64,000 nt of DNA from contig NC_092859.1 in the NCBI RefSeq assembly GCF_032062135.1, positions 64,182,154-64,246,153 of the forward strand, given 5' to 3'. The notes under the pieces are model-generated. The model did not search any database. It was not told the DNA's origin and worked only from the letters and a program-made list of their open reading frames with translations. The DNA is from Pyxicephalus adspersus (taxonomy: Eukaryota > Chordata > Amphibia > Anura > Pyxicephalidae). The position numbers and the translations under genes were made by a program. How positions within the stretch are numbered: position 1 is the stretch's first letter; each line of letters starts with the position of its first letter. Positions 33,701 through 45,421 of this stretch are shown in pieces.

Positions 33701-34453
33701 GATGATAGCAAAGCATCATTGAGACGCCAATGGTATTCCGTGTTTCTAGGAAACAGGGAAATGCATTGGATCATCAGAGGGGAATGGTCAGAACAGGGGG
33801 TAGATAAGATTTTAGATTTGGTTATTAATGGGAAAAATTGTTGAGTCACGAAAACATGATCAATAAGTGTGAAACTTCCATGGGAAGAAGAATAATAGGT
33901 ATATTCTCTTACCGTGGGTTTCAATTCTCCCCAAACATCATGGAAATGGTATTGGGATAGGAGCTCCGAGAACGGTGAAATCTGGGTGTAGTTTAGAGTG
34001 ACTGGCCCAGCGCCCAAGGACATGAAATGGTCTAAATTTGGATCAATTATCATATTGGAATCGCCCATAATCAGAAAGGTACCCCTGGCATACTTCTCTA
34101 TCAAAGGGAAAAGGTGCCTAAAAAATTTTACCTGGTGAGTGTTTGGTGCATAATAATTTACCAATGTTACCTCAAAATCATATATTTTGCCTTGAAGAAT
34201 CAAATAGAGACCAGTGGGGTCATCTAATTCTACCTCTCAACAGAAAGGGGTCACCCTATGAAAAGCAAACAACACTCCTCTCTTCTTTTCTTGAAAATTA
34301 GCCTGGAAAACTTGCGGATATTGTCTATGGAAATATTTTAGGGATGATGAGATGGAAAATCATTTATTATTGATTAAATACTTTCCTTCTCTTGCTTGGG
34401 GAGTTTAAACCCTGTACATTCTGAGATACAATATTGATATTATTGTTAGCCAT
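30779..34453 (-). pseudogene. L1-A ORF2: endonuclease-reverse transcriptase
   Basis: ORF2p nicks DNA with its endonuclease and copies the RNA at the target. The start is the ATG at 34453-34451 (MANNNINIVSQNVQGLNSPS, the typical L1 endonuclease opening). The endonuclease core includes VNYYAPNTHQVKFF, FLIMGDSNMI and the Asp-His motif CSDHSPLM. RT blocks are NKSAGPGGFSAQYYKK, PKPNKDSLDPNNFRPISVLN, then degraded sequence over the catalytic box, which I could not identify. The C-terminal part has YLGIKLTKSYNTLL, WGFHPISWLGRINLVKM and FVWNGKKSRVSQKTM. Stops and frameshifts occur throughout (for example near 32350, 32700 and 33110). Confidence 0.85.
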
Positions 34454-35368
34454 AAACTGGACCAGATGTGCCCAGGCTGAATGCTTACCCGAACCATGCC
34501 CACCAAAACATAATACATGTACTTAGCAGAGAGCGGACTGGGAATAGGAAAAAAAAATAAACAATACTCCCTAAAACCAAAAAGAAAAAAAAACAACCAA
34601 CTCAGGGAAATATTTCCCAATAAACAAACCACACCAGAGGTGCGCAAACATCTGCCAGAGCAGAAAGTGGTCTTGCACAAGTGCAAATCCAGGGTATGTG
34701 GGTGCACCTTAGTCCGCTGAGTGTGAGCAGCCCCATTATCTTGGGTCCAATTATAAAGCTCTTAGATGCCCTTCTGTATTATATAACTAATACAAGAAAT
34801 ATACCTAGGCAGAAGATGAGGATTGCAATTGCTTTCTCAAAGACCCAAACAGTCTTGCCTCATGAGCTACTAACTCCATTAGCTAACGTAAACTCATACC
34901 CATACCATGTACATCAGAATAATAACAGCAAAAAAAGAAAAAAAAAATCAGCATCCAAAATACTGCAGAAAAATCAAAGCTAGAGCAACATAGTATATTT
35001 TGGGCTTCCAATGCAATTTACATTAATTAAAGTATGGGGTTCAGCAAATATGAATTAAAGGGTAGGACATTACCCAGAAGGCTACACTGAAATTGTTGCA
35101 ATAGCAGCATGAATATGCACTGAAGCTGAACAGAATGTTGTAATTAGGTAAACCTAGGTGTACATATCTGTCCACCATGAAGTGGCCACATCTTGCAGCA
35201 GAACAGCCAGGTGTTGAGGTCATGGGTGACGGGTTGCAGCTCGAGCGGATCTTCTATCCTGAGTACGATTGTTCCCTGAAATTCTGCTCCAAAGAGGCGA
35301 CAGCCGCGGCGAACCCTGAGACCGCTCCTGGGATTTGGCTGGGGATGATCCAGGGGATCTTTGCAGCT

Positions 35369-36206
35369 TTAGGTAATTGAAGAGCTCCTCATGCGCCTCC
35401 TCTGGAGTTGTGACCGATCGAAGCTGATTCCAGTCTCACAAACGGCCTTAAAGCTTTGGATGGTTTGGGAAGCTAGGTAAGCATATATCTGGTATGGGTA
35501 ACCCTGAAACTGGAGATCCCTCTTGTTCCAGGGAGCAGACATGTTCGCTTTCTTAGTCTTATAAAATGTTGGGCGCACAATAATGTCAATAGGAGGGCCA
35601 TCCGGTTTCCTGGGGCCAAGGGAGCAATGCACTCTATCAAATTTAAATCTCTCTGGTGGTAAGTGAGGGAGAATTTCCTGCAGAAGAGCCAGCACAAATC
35701 CAGATAAATCCACAACAGATTCCGGGATCCCCCTAATGCGAAGGTTTGCCCTGCTGTGGCGATTTTCCAGGTCCCCCAAGCCCAACATTGCCAACTGTAA
35801 TTTTGACTGTAAAGTCCTTCTCATGGGAGTCAATAACAGTGATAGCATCATCCATTTTCTGCTCTAAATCTTTTATCCTAGATCCCAGCTCCCTAATCTC
35901 CTTAGTAAGAGTATGAGACAACTTACTAGTAACTTCTTGTTGCAGAAGCGGTTTAAGTTGGTCCAGTAGTGCTGCATCTCGACAGACAACAGGTTGCTGG
36001 GTATGTGGTAGGGGAAATAAAGAGCCATCGATAGAGTTTTCTTCAGCATTGCCAACTGCAGGAGGAGACACGTGTAAATCTGAAAAGTCCTGCGTGTCGA
36101 CCATCTTGCATTTAGATCTCGTGGGTAAAGATGTGGTTGCAGTCTTTTGTAAGGGACGTGCGGCCCCCGAATTTTTCCCCATCAGCTTCCAGGTTAGCAG
36201 AGGCAC
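35369..36206 (-). pseudogene. L1-A ORF1: RNA-binding protein
   Basis: L1 ORF1p coats the element RNA as a trimer. The N-terminal half has a coiled-coil-like stretch (LLDQLKPLLQQEVTSKLSHT, then EIRELGSRIKDLEQKMDDAI). After a frameshift near 35780 come the RRM-like part (ENRHSRANLRIRGIPESV) and the C-terminal domain (FKFDRVHCSLGPRKPDGPP, KRDLQFQGYPYQIYA). It is broken by that frameshift. Confidence 0.83.
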
Positions 36207-36339
36207 CCGGTTAGCTAAATTTGAACCTGTTCAGCCCGCTGATCCTGCAGGCTAAGTTGACAGCACACTCAGGAGTCACGGAGCGCACTCAAAAGGATGC
36301 CATCCCAGTAGGCTACTTACGAGCCCCCCCCCCCCATCC

Positions 36340-37511
36340 TTTCTTTTATTTTGCAAACATACCTGGTCCAGTGGATTACAAACAGATAAGCAAAGCTGAC
36401 CTATTCAACCTATGTGAGGTCAATGCCATCCCAACAAACCAGGGGCAGACAAAGGAGCAGCTGATCTGTGCCCTGGTGGAACGAGAAGGGACGGCAGAAG
36501 CCCTTGAGGTGAGGTTGCCGATTACGACCCCTCATGCATCAGAGATGGCCCCAGCAGAGGAACAGTCTTCCCCACCTGAGAATGTGGACAGATGTGGTAT
36601 CCAGGGTTAGCGACTGGACAATCGGATATCGTCCTTGGAGGCTGATCTGCAATTGTTGGGTTCAGATGATCCAACATTTCGTCTCCAGCTTATTCTGGCT
36701 GAGAGGGAGGCAGCAGCTGCAGCCCGCCAGGCAGAGAGGGAGGCAGCAACGCGCCAGGCTGAGATGAGGCAGCAGAGCGGCAGACTGCCCACCAGCATGA
36801 ACTTGAGGAGGCCAAACTCCAGTTACAGCGTCAAGGTCAGTCACCCAGCCCCCCAGCGCAGAGAGGTTCTCTGGGGAGAGACCCCTAAATTTCCAGTGAT
36901 GGACAAGGACAGTGATATTGACACGTATCTACAGTCATTTGAAAGAGCATGTCGTCAGTACCAGTTACCCCAGGAGCAGTGGGCTGGTTACCTGACCCCA
37001 GGATTGAGAGGCAAAGCTTTGGACGCTTTTGTAACATTGCCTCTTGAGCTGGATGGGGACTACAAAGCTATAAAGGATGCAATTATTGCCAAATTTGAGC
37101 TCACCCCAGACATGTACAGAAAAAGGTTTCGGTTCCTGCATAAGGGGGCCACTGACACCCACATGGATCTAGTCTTTCAGATGCATACCACCTTCTGGCA
37201 GTGGGTCAAGGGACTGAAAAAGGACACTTATGAGCACTTGGGGGACTTTATGGTCTAGGATCAATTCCTGCACAGCTGTTCCCCTGAAATCAAACAGTTT
37301 GTGCTAGAGCGTCAGCCTAAGTCAGCAAATAAACAAGCAGAGTTGGCAGACCTCTATGTCTTTACCCGGGTGCCTGATAGTTGCAGAGCTCCTTCTAGCT
37401 CCTGGAGAAGAGGAAAACCACCACCACCACCATCGACTACTTTGGCCCCAGCGACCCAAGCACAGCAGCGACCAGCGCCAGCTGCTTCTATCAGATTCGA
37501 TTCAAAAGATA
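36340..37511 (+). pseudogene. Gag of the Gmr1-like gypsy element
   Basis: The N-terminal part has DYKQISKADLFNLCEVNAIP and LICALVEREGTAEAL. After a stop near 36608 comes a helical Ala/Arg/Glu-rich stretch (LAEREAAAAARQAEREAATR). The capsid-like core resembles the SCAN/gypsy Gag fold: DIDTYLQSFERACRQYQLP, WAGYLTPGLRGKALDAFVTL, YKAIKDAIIAKFELTPDMYR. A stop at 37256-37258 interrupts it, followed by CSPEIKQFVLERQPKSANKQ and a Pro-rich tail. I see no CCHC zinc knuckle; it seems removed by the deletion that joins Gag to the protease remnant near 37511. Confidence 0.78.
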
Positions 37512-37512
37512 C

Positions 37513-39243
37513 TTGGAAAATGCCAAAATTGTGGGAGTCTCAAATGAGATTCCGGTACCAGTGCTGCTTAGAGCCGATTTGGGAACTCATATTTCCTACT
37601 ACGAACCAGCTGGAGCTATGCAGGATCCTTCAACTGGACCCTCTGAACATTCTAAGGCACTGAACAAAAATACAGGGGCATCATCTGTGGAACCTTGGGA
37701 TGGACAGATGGAGGGAAGTGGGCTGGAAAACAACTATTCATCAAAGGAAGGTGATAATGAAATGTGGGCAAATCTGTCCTGAGCCAAGTAGATGAAAATG
37801 TGATAACTATTGTTGAACCTGTTGCCAATGAGATGTATGAAGGTGTGGACTTGCAAAACCAATTATGACAAAATCTGATGATAAAGTATTACCAGTGTTG
37901 GCTGTCACTCGCAGTGCGGCAAGGGCTGCCCAGGCCCAGACTACAGGATCAGTCTCTGAGTCACTCCCCCTGCACTTGTTTGCCACAGGACAGGCAGAGG
38001 TGATAGATGGCGCATCCTTTTTACAAGCACTGCGGGAGGACCCAAGTTTGGAGTCTCTTAGAGACTTGGCTTCCAAGCCTGTAGAAGAGGGGGCTCAGTA
38101 CAAGGTGTACTGGGACCAGGAGAAGTTGTACAGAGAGGAGCTGCTAACAGACAGCTTTAAGGTAAAAACGGTGAGACAGCAACTGACTGTACTGGCTAAA
38201 TTTAGGGGACGATTGGTAAAGGTTGCACATGAAATTCCCCTTGCTGGTCACTTGGGTGTTGCCAAAACCAAGGCCAGGGTAAAGCAAAACTTTTTCTGGC
38301 CTAACATGGGAACAGACATAGCTCATTACTGTCGGTCCTGTCCAGTTTGTCAAAATGTGGGCAAGGCGGGTGATGTGTGCAGGGCCCCCTACACCCACTA
38401 CCAGTAATTGATGAGCCCTTTCCCAGGGTTGCAGTAGATATCATTGGACCCTTACCCATTGCCAGTAGCTCAGGCAAGCGGTACATTTTGACAGTAGTGT
38501 ACTATGCCACCCGTTATCCAGAAGCTGTGGCGCTTTCTTCCTTCAGAGCAGACAAAGTTGCTGATGCCCTGCTAGCAATTTTCACCCGAGTTGGATTTCC
38601 GGCTGAACTCCTCAGTGACCAGGGCCCTCAGTTCATGTCTAACCTGATGGAGGCTTTGTGTGCTAAAATACAAATGACTCATATTGTGGCTAGTCCCTAT
38701 CACCCACAAACAAACGGGCTGTGTTAATGTTTTAATGGTACCTTAAAACAGATTTTAAGTCACAGGGAAAGGACTTTCCCTGTGGAGTCACAGGGAAAGG
38801 ACTGGGAATGGTATCTTCTCACCTTGTCTTTTGCCTACTGAGAGATTCCTCAAGAGTCCACCGGTTTTTCACCCTTTGAACTCCTGTATGGGAGAAAAGT
38901 GAGAGGTCCACTGGATTTAATTCGGGAGTCTTGGGAGGGCACTGTAAATGGTACAGAGGTTTCTGTAGTGGACTATGTACCTAAATTCCGAGATAAAATG
39001 GAGGAATTGATGGGAATGGTCAGAGAGAACATGGCACGGGCACAGGTCAAACAAAAGCGCTGGTATGATCAGAATTCCGGGGAGCGGACATATGAGGTGG
39101 GTCAGCAGGTGTATGTTCTGTTACCAATGCAGCAGAACAAACTGCAGGCTGCCTGGGACGGACCGTACCCAATCACTCAGCGGCTAAATGAGGTAACCTA
39201 CACAGTCAACCTTGGTGGTAGGAGGCAGAGAGAATATGGTTAA
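37513..39243 (+). pseudogene. Protease remnant and integrase of the gypsy element
   Basis: The first part (NEIPVPVLLRADLGTHISYY) looks like the C-terminal end of a retropepsin; the active-site half is missing. The integrase follows. Its zinc-binding region reads HEIPLAGHLGVAKTKARVKQ and YCRSCPVCQ (His-His-Cys-Cys). The catalytic core has VDIIGPLPIASSSGKRYIL (first Asp) and LLSDQGPQFMS (second Asp). The catalytic Glu codon is replaced by a stop (38725-38727, after HPQTNGLC). A C-terminal region follows (RWYDQNSGERTYEVGQQVYV, LQAAWDGPYPI). Frame changes lie near 37790, 38410 and 38870. Its position before RT is the notable point. Confidence 0.83.
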
Positions 39244-40012
39244 ATTACACCTTGAGAGAACAGCTTATGTCATACCTGTATGCAGCCAGCCTGAACAGGG
39301 AGAGGCTGATCCATTGCTAGATTTGTTAGCTGACACCCGGGAGGTGAGTACTGAGCCAAGCACCAACTCACAACTCTCCCTCCTCCAGAAGGCTCAGCTG
39401 CTGAAAGTGTTCACGCTGCACAGGTGCACATTCACTGCAAAACCAGGGAGAACGCACCCTGCTGTCCACAAGGTGCACACTGGCATGCACCCTCCTATTA
39501 GACAGACAGCCTAATCCCAGGAGGTACTCTCCAACATGAGGAAGGAAATTGAGATGTTGAAATTAGGGGTCATTGAAAAGTCCCCTGTAGTTCTGGTCCT
39601 CAAAAAGGATTGCACCACCAGGTTCTGTGTGGACTACAGAAAACCTAATGCCATCACCTCACCTGATGCCTAACCAATGCCTAGAATTGATGAGTTTTTG
39701 GATAGGCTGGCAGGTGCCCCCTATCTGACCATAATGGATCTGAGCCTGGGGTACTGGCAAATTTCGCTATCACCGGAAGCCCGGGAAAAATCTGCTTTCA
39801 TCACACCATTTGGGTTATTTGAGTTTTTGGTAATGCCTTTTGGGATGAAAAATGAACCAGCCACCTTTCAAAGGGTTGTAAATGATCTATTAGAAAGACT
39901 GGGTGACTTTGCTGTTGCCTATGTGGATGATATAGCAGTGTACAGTAACACCTGGGAAGAACACCTTGATCATCTGGCACAGGTGGACAAGATCGCATCT
40001 GCCAATCTGACA
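39212..40012 (+). pseudogene. Reverse transcriptase of the gypsy element, truncated
   Basis: Starting in the frame after the integrase tail, the sequence runs through a connector (TFTAKPGRTHPAVHKVHTG, typical just upstream of gypsy RT) into [41 protein letters not shown] (first catalytic Asp), FEFLVMPFGMKNEPATFQRV and FAVAYVDDIAVYS (the catalytic YVDD box). In-frame stops lie at 39512-39514 and 39671-39673, and a small deletion near 39585 removes several residues. The protein ends at ASANLT (about 40012), where hAT-2 sequence begins. RNase H is missing. Confidence 0.85.
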
Positions 40013-40013
40013 G

Positions 40014-42576
40014 GCAATGGTACCTATCAGTATGGCAGTACTGGGGGTTTTCATCTGCAGTTTGCTGGCCTCCCGGAAGCAGCAGAATGTAATGTAAATT
40101 ACGTACGAAAGATGCTTGATGGCATCCTGTGCCAACTGCGGGTAGATTTCAAGCCTGTTGACCCAAAAATTAATGGCGTCACTACTGTCAGGACTGTCTC
40201 ATCCTCCTCCTGTTACCCAGTAGGCGCCAAAATATCTTCCTCCTCATCACCCACCTCCTCCTCTTCAAGCTGCAGCAGTTCTTGTTGTTCCATCGCCCGC
40301 ACAATGCCTGGGGCATGACAGCACAAATGCAGGTTGGACAGGTCCAGTCCAGCAGCCCCAACATGATCTCCCTTATCATCATCATAATCATCTTCCTCCT
40401 CCTCTTCCTCCTGAAACTCCTGATGCTGGCCAGTGTCCCTTCTTTCTCTTCCTGATGCTGGCTGTGCGCTATGGAATGTATTGTCAACCCCACCTCCTCC
40501 CCCAATTCTTCCCCTCCTCTCCCATCACCACTTTCCATCAGGTCACATCAGGTATTATCAAGCAGAAAGATGATGGTAATGACATTGTTCCAGCCTAACC
40601 GCTCCCGACTCAACATTTGTGGCCTGCTCAAAGGTGGCCAGTACCTTGCACAGCGTCTCCATCTGCAGCCTCTGGTCACTGGTAAAATAGCTCAGTTGTG
40701 TGGCTGTACCAAGGGCCCGGCTGCCTCCATGCACCATGCTGACCAAGTAAGGGCGGATGGCTAGCTTTTGCTCACACAGATGCTGGATCATGTGCAGGGT
40801 TGAGTTCCATCTAGTCACAGTGTCACAAATCAGTCTATGCGGTGGAAGCCTCTGTTGGCGCTGGACCTTGCTAAGCACCGCGGCAGCAGTAGGGGATCGG
40901 CGTACATGGCTGCAGATGGAGCGAGCCTGTCTCAGTAAGTCCTGCAGTCCTGGGTACGTGCAAAGGAAATTCTGCACCACCAGGTTCAGTACCTGCGCAG
41001 AGCAGGGCACATGTGTTATGCTGCCTATGCTCAGCGCCAACAAGGTTGGCCCCGTTGTCGCACACTACATTGCCTGTTGTGAGCCGAGAGGGCGTCAGCC
41101 AAGCCTCAACCTCTCTGTGCTAAGCAGACAAGAGTTCTCTGGTGGTTTGACTTTTCTTCCCCAAGGACACCAGTTTCAGTACTGCCTGGCAATGCGTGTG
41201 CTTGAGGGAGCCGTAGTGGCGTGCCTGCTTAACCACAGTGTCCTCCGCTGCTGGCCTTTCAGGAGGAGTGTCGAAAAGAGAGGATTTGCCGGTAGAAGGA
41301 ATGAAACAGGAGCAGGAGGAGGAGGGAGAGGACTGGGGTGGCCATGCTTTCCCACCACACCCCTTAGTGGGGGTACCAGGTGCTGCAATGCCTCTTGCAG
41401 ACTACCGCCCACTGAGGTATGCAAAGCCACCCACTGAGCGGTAAAGGACAGGTAGTGTCCCACTCTGTGCCTGGTTGTCCAGCTGTCCATGGTGACGTGG
41501 ATTTGACTAGACACCGAGAATGCCAATGCCCGGGAGAGGTTATCCATTACATGTGCATGTAAACTGGGAACAGCTGTGCAGGAGAAGTAATGCCTGCTTG
41601 GTATATTCCACCAATGCTCGGCTCAGGCCATCAGGTCACGGGAGGCAGCAGAGTCCACAATGCTGTACGGCAGTAGCTGCAAGGCCAATAGTTTGGGTAG
41701 ACGTGAATTGAGTTTGATGACTCTTTTGTTGGTTGGGCCCATAGCCTGATGCCTTGTGCAGAACTCTGGTAGAGTGGGCTGAAGGGACTGGGAGCTGTTT
41801 AAGCAACAAACATCGTCTGACTCCACGAAACCTGCGGCCAGAAGCTGATACTTCCTCGCAGCTGGAAGTCTGGCTGGCACCAACCTCCTGAGACATAGTA
41901 GCAATGACAGTTGGAAGTGGAGAAGGAGTCAATGGAGGTGGAAGAGACGATGACGTGGTTACACCTCCTTCAAAGGGAACGCAAGTACTGCTCCCACTTT
42001 GGTTTGTGGTTCTTGCGCATGTGGGAAATCAGGGATGTTGTACCCAAATGTGATCCAGCCTGTCCTCGGCCTGTGGCTCCATCTCACCCACCTCCACGGT
42101 CACATCGTCTCTGACTGTTCCCCTGCTTGTGCCCACTCGTCTGTGTGCACTTTGGGACTCACATGAGGCAGATTTGCGGCCCCTTCCATCCCCAGTTTGT
42201 TGCTGCTGCCTTTCTTCTACCTCTGTTTCGGAACTGCTGCTAACCCTTACACGCACCAGTGGTTCCCAGGTGACATCATGGTCATCATCATCCTCATTTT
42301 CATCTAAGCCTATCTCTGCAAATGCAGCCACTCAAGCAGAACCCTTGCCCAGCAAAACAACAAGGGAGCATCATCGGGTAGTACAGGCACATTAGCCACG
42401 CTAACTCCCATCTTTGCTCCTGTCACGGTTGCTGCAGAAAAAGAGCCTGCTGCAGAAGAAGAGCCTGCTGCACTTGAGGCCCTTGAGACCCAGTCCACAA
42501 TACTCTCCACATGACATGGCTGTATGATTGTAGTATGCCCTCTCAATATATATAACAGCGTACTGGTGCTCCGCAC
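40014..42576 (-). pseudogene. hAT-2 transposase, ZBED-type
   Basis: Minus-strand landmarks from N to C: an acidic region (LDENEDDDDHDVTWEP, about 42310-42260), a BED-finger tail (SLISHMRKNHKPKW, about 42045), IHVTMDSWTTRHRVGHYLSF (first catalytic Asp, about 41490), CDNGANLVG (second Asp, about 41060), PCSAQVLNLVVQNFL, ICDTVTRWNSTLHMIQHLCE, then an Asp/Glu-rich insertion (40400-40200). The dimerisation region is INFWVNRLEIYPQLAQDAI (about 40180-40120) with a decayed remainder. Frameshifts occur between most blocks. Family assignment to hAT is firm; the nearest subfamily is not. Confidence 0.82.
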
Positions 42577-42789
42577 ACATCTCAGACCTGTTTGACAACT
42601 TGTGCTGCTGCCTCCAACAGTTTGCTGCTACTGCTGTCCTACAGTGACGAACTACCAGGGAGTATGCCCCCTGCCAAATGCGGCAGGTCGCCCAACGCCA
42701 CACATTCCACTGCGTCTACCGCTCATCTTTTACTTATTTGGGGAAAAATGCACCTGTACTAAATGGTATTCTTTGGTAAATAGCAAGAG

Positions 42790-44420
42790 GTTTCAAACAA
42801 TGAAATATCTGGGGTTTTTTTAGAGAAATACAGAAAATTTCTGGCTTTTTTGATAGAAAGTGCTATCAGAATGAAATATCTGTTTTTTTAGAGAAATACA
42901 GAAAATTTTCTGGCTTTTTTGATAAATAGCAAGTGGGATCAGAATGAAATATCTGTTTTTTAGGGAAATACAGAATTTTTTCTGCCTTTTTTGATAAATA
43001 GCAAGTGCTATCAGAATGAATTATCTGTATTTTTCGGAGAGTAAGACAGAAATGTTTCTGGCTTTTTTGATAGATAGCAAGTGGGATCAGAATAAAATAT
43101 CTATTTTTTAAGGGAAATACAGAAAATGTTCTGGCTTTTTTGATAGATAGCACATGGGATCAGAATTTCATATCTGTATTTTTTTGAGAGAAATACAGAC
43201 ATTTTTAAATATCTGTTTTTTTTAGAGAGAAATACAGACATTTTTCTGGCATTTTTGATAGATAGCAAGTGGAATCAGAATTAAATAACTGTATTTTTGA
43301 GAGAAATACATACATTTTTCTGGCATTTTTGATAGAAAGCAGATGGTATCAAAATGAAATATCTGTATTTTTTGAGAGAAATACAGATTTTTTTCTGGCT
43401 TTTTTGATAGCAAGTGCAATTAGAATGAAATATCTGTATTTTGTTTTAGAGAATAACAGAAATTTTTCTGGCTTTTTTGATAGATAGCAAGTGCTATCAG
43501 ATGAAATATCTGTATTTTTTGGAGAGAAATACAAACATTTTCTGGCTTTTTTGAAAGATAGCAAGTGGGATAAGAATGAAATATCTGTATTTTTTGGAGA
43601 GAAATACAGAAATTCTATTTGGCTTTTTTGATAGATAGCAAGTGGTATCAGAGTGAAATATCTGTATTTTTTTGAGAGTAATACAGATTTTTTTCTGGCT
43701 TTCTTGATAAATAGCAAGTGCTATCAGAATGAAATATCTGTATTTTTTAGAGAGTAAGACAGAAATGTTTCTGCCTTTTTTGATAGCAAGTGGGATCAGA
43801 ATTAAATATCTGTATTTTCTTCAGAGAAATACAGAAATTTTTTTGACTTTTTTGATAGCGAGATCAGAATGAAATATCTGTATTTTTTTTAGAGAAATAC
43901 AGAACATTTTCTGTCTGTTTTGATAGCTAGAGAGTGCTATAAAAATTATCTGTATTTTTTTGAGCGAAATACAGAAATTTTTCTGGCTTTTTTGATATAT
44001 AGCAAGTGGGATGAGAATGAAATATCTGTATTTTTTTGAGAGAAATACAGAAATTTTCTGGCTTTTTTGATAGATAGCAGATGGGATCAGAATGAAATAC
44101 CTGTATTTTTTGAGAGAAGATAGCAAGTGGGATCAGAATGAAATATCTGTATTTTTTTTGAGAGAAATATAGAATTTTTGTCTGGCTTTCTTGATAGCAA
44201 GTGCTATTAGAATTAAATATCTGTATTTTTTTGTGAGAAATACAGACCTTTTTTTGGCTTTTTTGATATATAGCAAGTGGGATCAGAATGAAATATCTGT
44301 ATTTTTTGGAGAGTAATACATACATTTTTCTGGCTTTTTTGATAGCAAGTAGGGTCAGAATGAAATATCTGTATTTTTTGAAGAGTAGGACAGAAATGTT
44401 TCTGGCTTTTTTGCTAGATA
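42790..44420. repeat. About 22 copies of a roughly 75-bp minisatellite in hAT-2
   Basis: The unit reads TTTTGATAGATAGCAAGTGG, GATCAGAATGAAATATCTGT, ATTTTTTGAGAGAAATACAG, AAATTTTCTGGC. CTGGCTTTTTTGATA recurs near 42842, 42911, 43060, 43131, 43396, 43470, 43533 and onward to 44402, with copy lengths of about 63-86. In each unit CTGTATTT and AAATACAG can pair as an 8-bp stem. Repeat-bearing open frames on both strands are artefacts of the tandem structure. Confidence 0.93.
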
Positions 44421-44831
44421 GCAAGGGGAAGCATCAAAAACTGCACAATCTGTATATTTCAAGATATACAGAAGGCTCTTAACCTGTCCCTGTCACAATG
44501 CATTTCTCCACCTGCTTCTTCCTCTGACACAGAACACAAGATGGAGTGACTAACCCCTCCCTCCTTCCCTGTATAAATGCCTGTGCTCAGATCTCTCCTG
44601 ATTGTGCTCCTGGGCCTTGCTGTGCATCCTGGGAGAAAATTGTTCGCTCCCAGCTGCGCCATTCCTGCTGGAAATAGTCGCCGCTCCTGCCCCCTGCATT
44701 TCCCCCCGTTTGTTCAGCGAGAATACGACCTCATGGCAAATCACAAGGCTGTTCTCACTTATTGTTGGGTAAGTGAGAAAGCCCCAATTCAACATGCGAT
44801 CGAACTTACTCATCTCGCTCGTTCATCCCTA

Positions 44832-45421
44832 TTCACCATACCCCTGTGACTATCAGTAAAATTATTTTAAAAACATGCAATCATAACAACCAGGAAGTAT
44901 GTGCGCTTCCAGCACCCCTAGAATGAGTTGCACATGTATTTATCTTAGATTATTTTCTGGGACAAAACATGCATCTATATAAATATAATAATGTACTGGC
45001 ATTGCTTTAAGAATACTTTTGCATGATTGTTGGTATTGAGAATTTGCATGTTTCCAATAATTTGTAAATGTTAAGCCAAAACTTTACTATTCAAACTACT
45101 ATAAAGATTTCTCTCTACTTCACTTATACAACAGAGGATTTGACTATTTAGACAATTCTCACAAAAACAAGTGTCCAAGTTGTTTTGGGGACAACTCTAA
45201 CACTTTGGAATTGCCATCGTTTTAACATGTGTTTTATGTTTTACATTTTTATGTATATAGTATACACTGAAAGCATGCCCTACCTTTAGGAACCTACAGA
45301 AAATCTGATATCAATTCCAAAAGAATGGGGCACATGTACCCAATATAATCACCTCTTTTTCTGCCTGAATAATGTGGTTTTTATTTAACATTAAATGATG
45401 CAGCTCTACCCTTTATCCAGT
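44832..45421. other. Non-coding interval, nothing recognised
   Basis: AT-rich sequence between hAT-2 and the second L1. The gypsy RT does not resume here, which argues that the gypsy 3' half is deleted. Confidence 0.5.

Larger units (their letters stand above)
30530..36310 (-). mobile_element. L1-type LINE (L1-A), near full length, antisense to the gypsy element
   Basis: ORF1 (36206-35369) precedes ORF2 (34453-30779) on the minus strand with about 0.9 kb between them, the L1 layout. The 3' end lies in the AT-rich stretch starting near 30530. The 5' end is near the C-run at 36306-36316. No clean target duplication was found. Segment 34454-35368 between the ORFs holds no gene that I recognise. 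Confidence 0.72.
29446..40012 (+). mobile_element. Gmr1-like Ty3/gypsy retrotransposon, interrupted and truncated
   Basis: The plus-strand parts in order are a putative LTR and leader (29446-30529), Gag (36340-37511), a protease remnant, integrase (37861-39243) and reverse transcriptase (39212-40012). Integrase upstream of RT is the order of the Gmr1-like subgroup of Ty3/gypsy; most Ty3/gypsy elements have it last. An antisense L1 lies between leader and gag. The element is cut at 40012 by hAT-2, and RNase H and the 3' LTR are absent. That the leader and the coding part belong to one element is inferred from position and strand. Confidence 0.62.
40014..44831 (-). mobile_element. hAT-2: second minus-strand hAT transposon
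   Basis: The transposase relic (42576-40014) is followed upstream by a minisatellite (42790-44420) and a GC-richer block (44430-44700). It ends in a likely terminus read on the minus strand from 44831 as TAGGGATGAACGAGCGAGAT. The left end against the gypsy RT shows no matching inverted repeat, so that end may be deleted. On the plus strand 44569-44576 reads TGTATAAATG, a TATA-like site of unknown use. Confidence 0.62.

Noticed and set aside
42866..44424. Lys/Ser/Ile-rich repeat proteins of 95-165 codons
   Set aside because: Translations of the 75-bp minisatellite, drifting between frames with copy-length changes.
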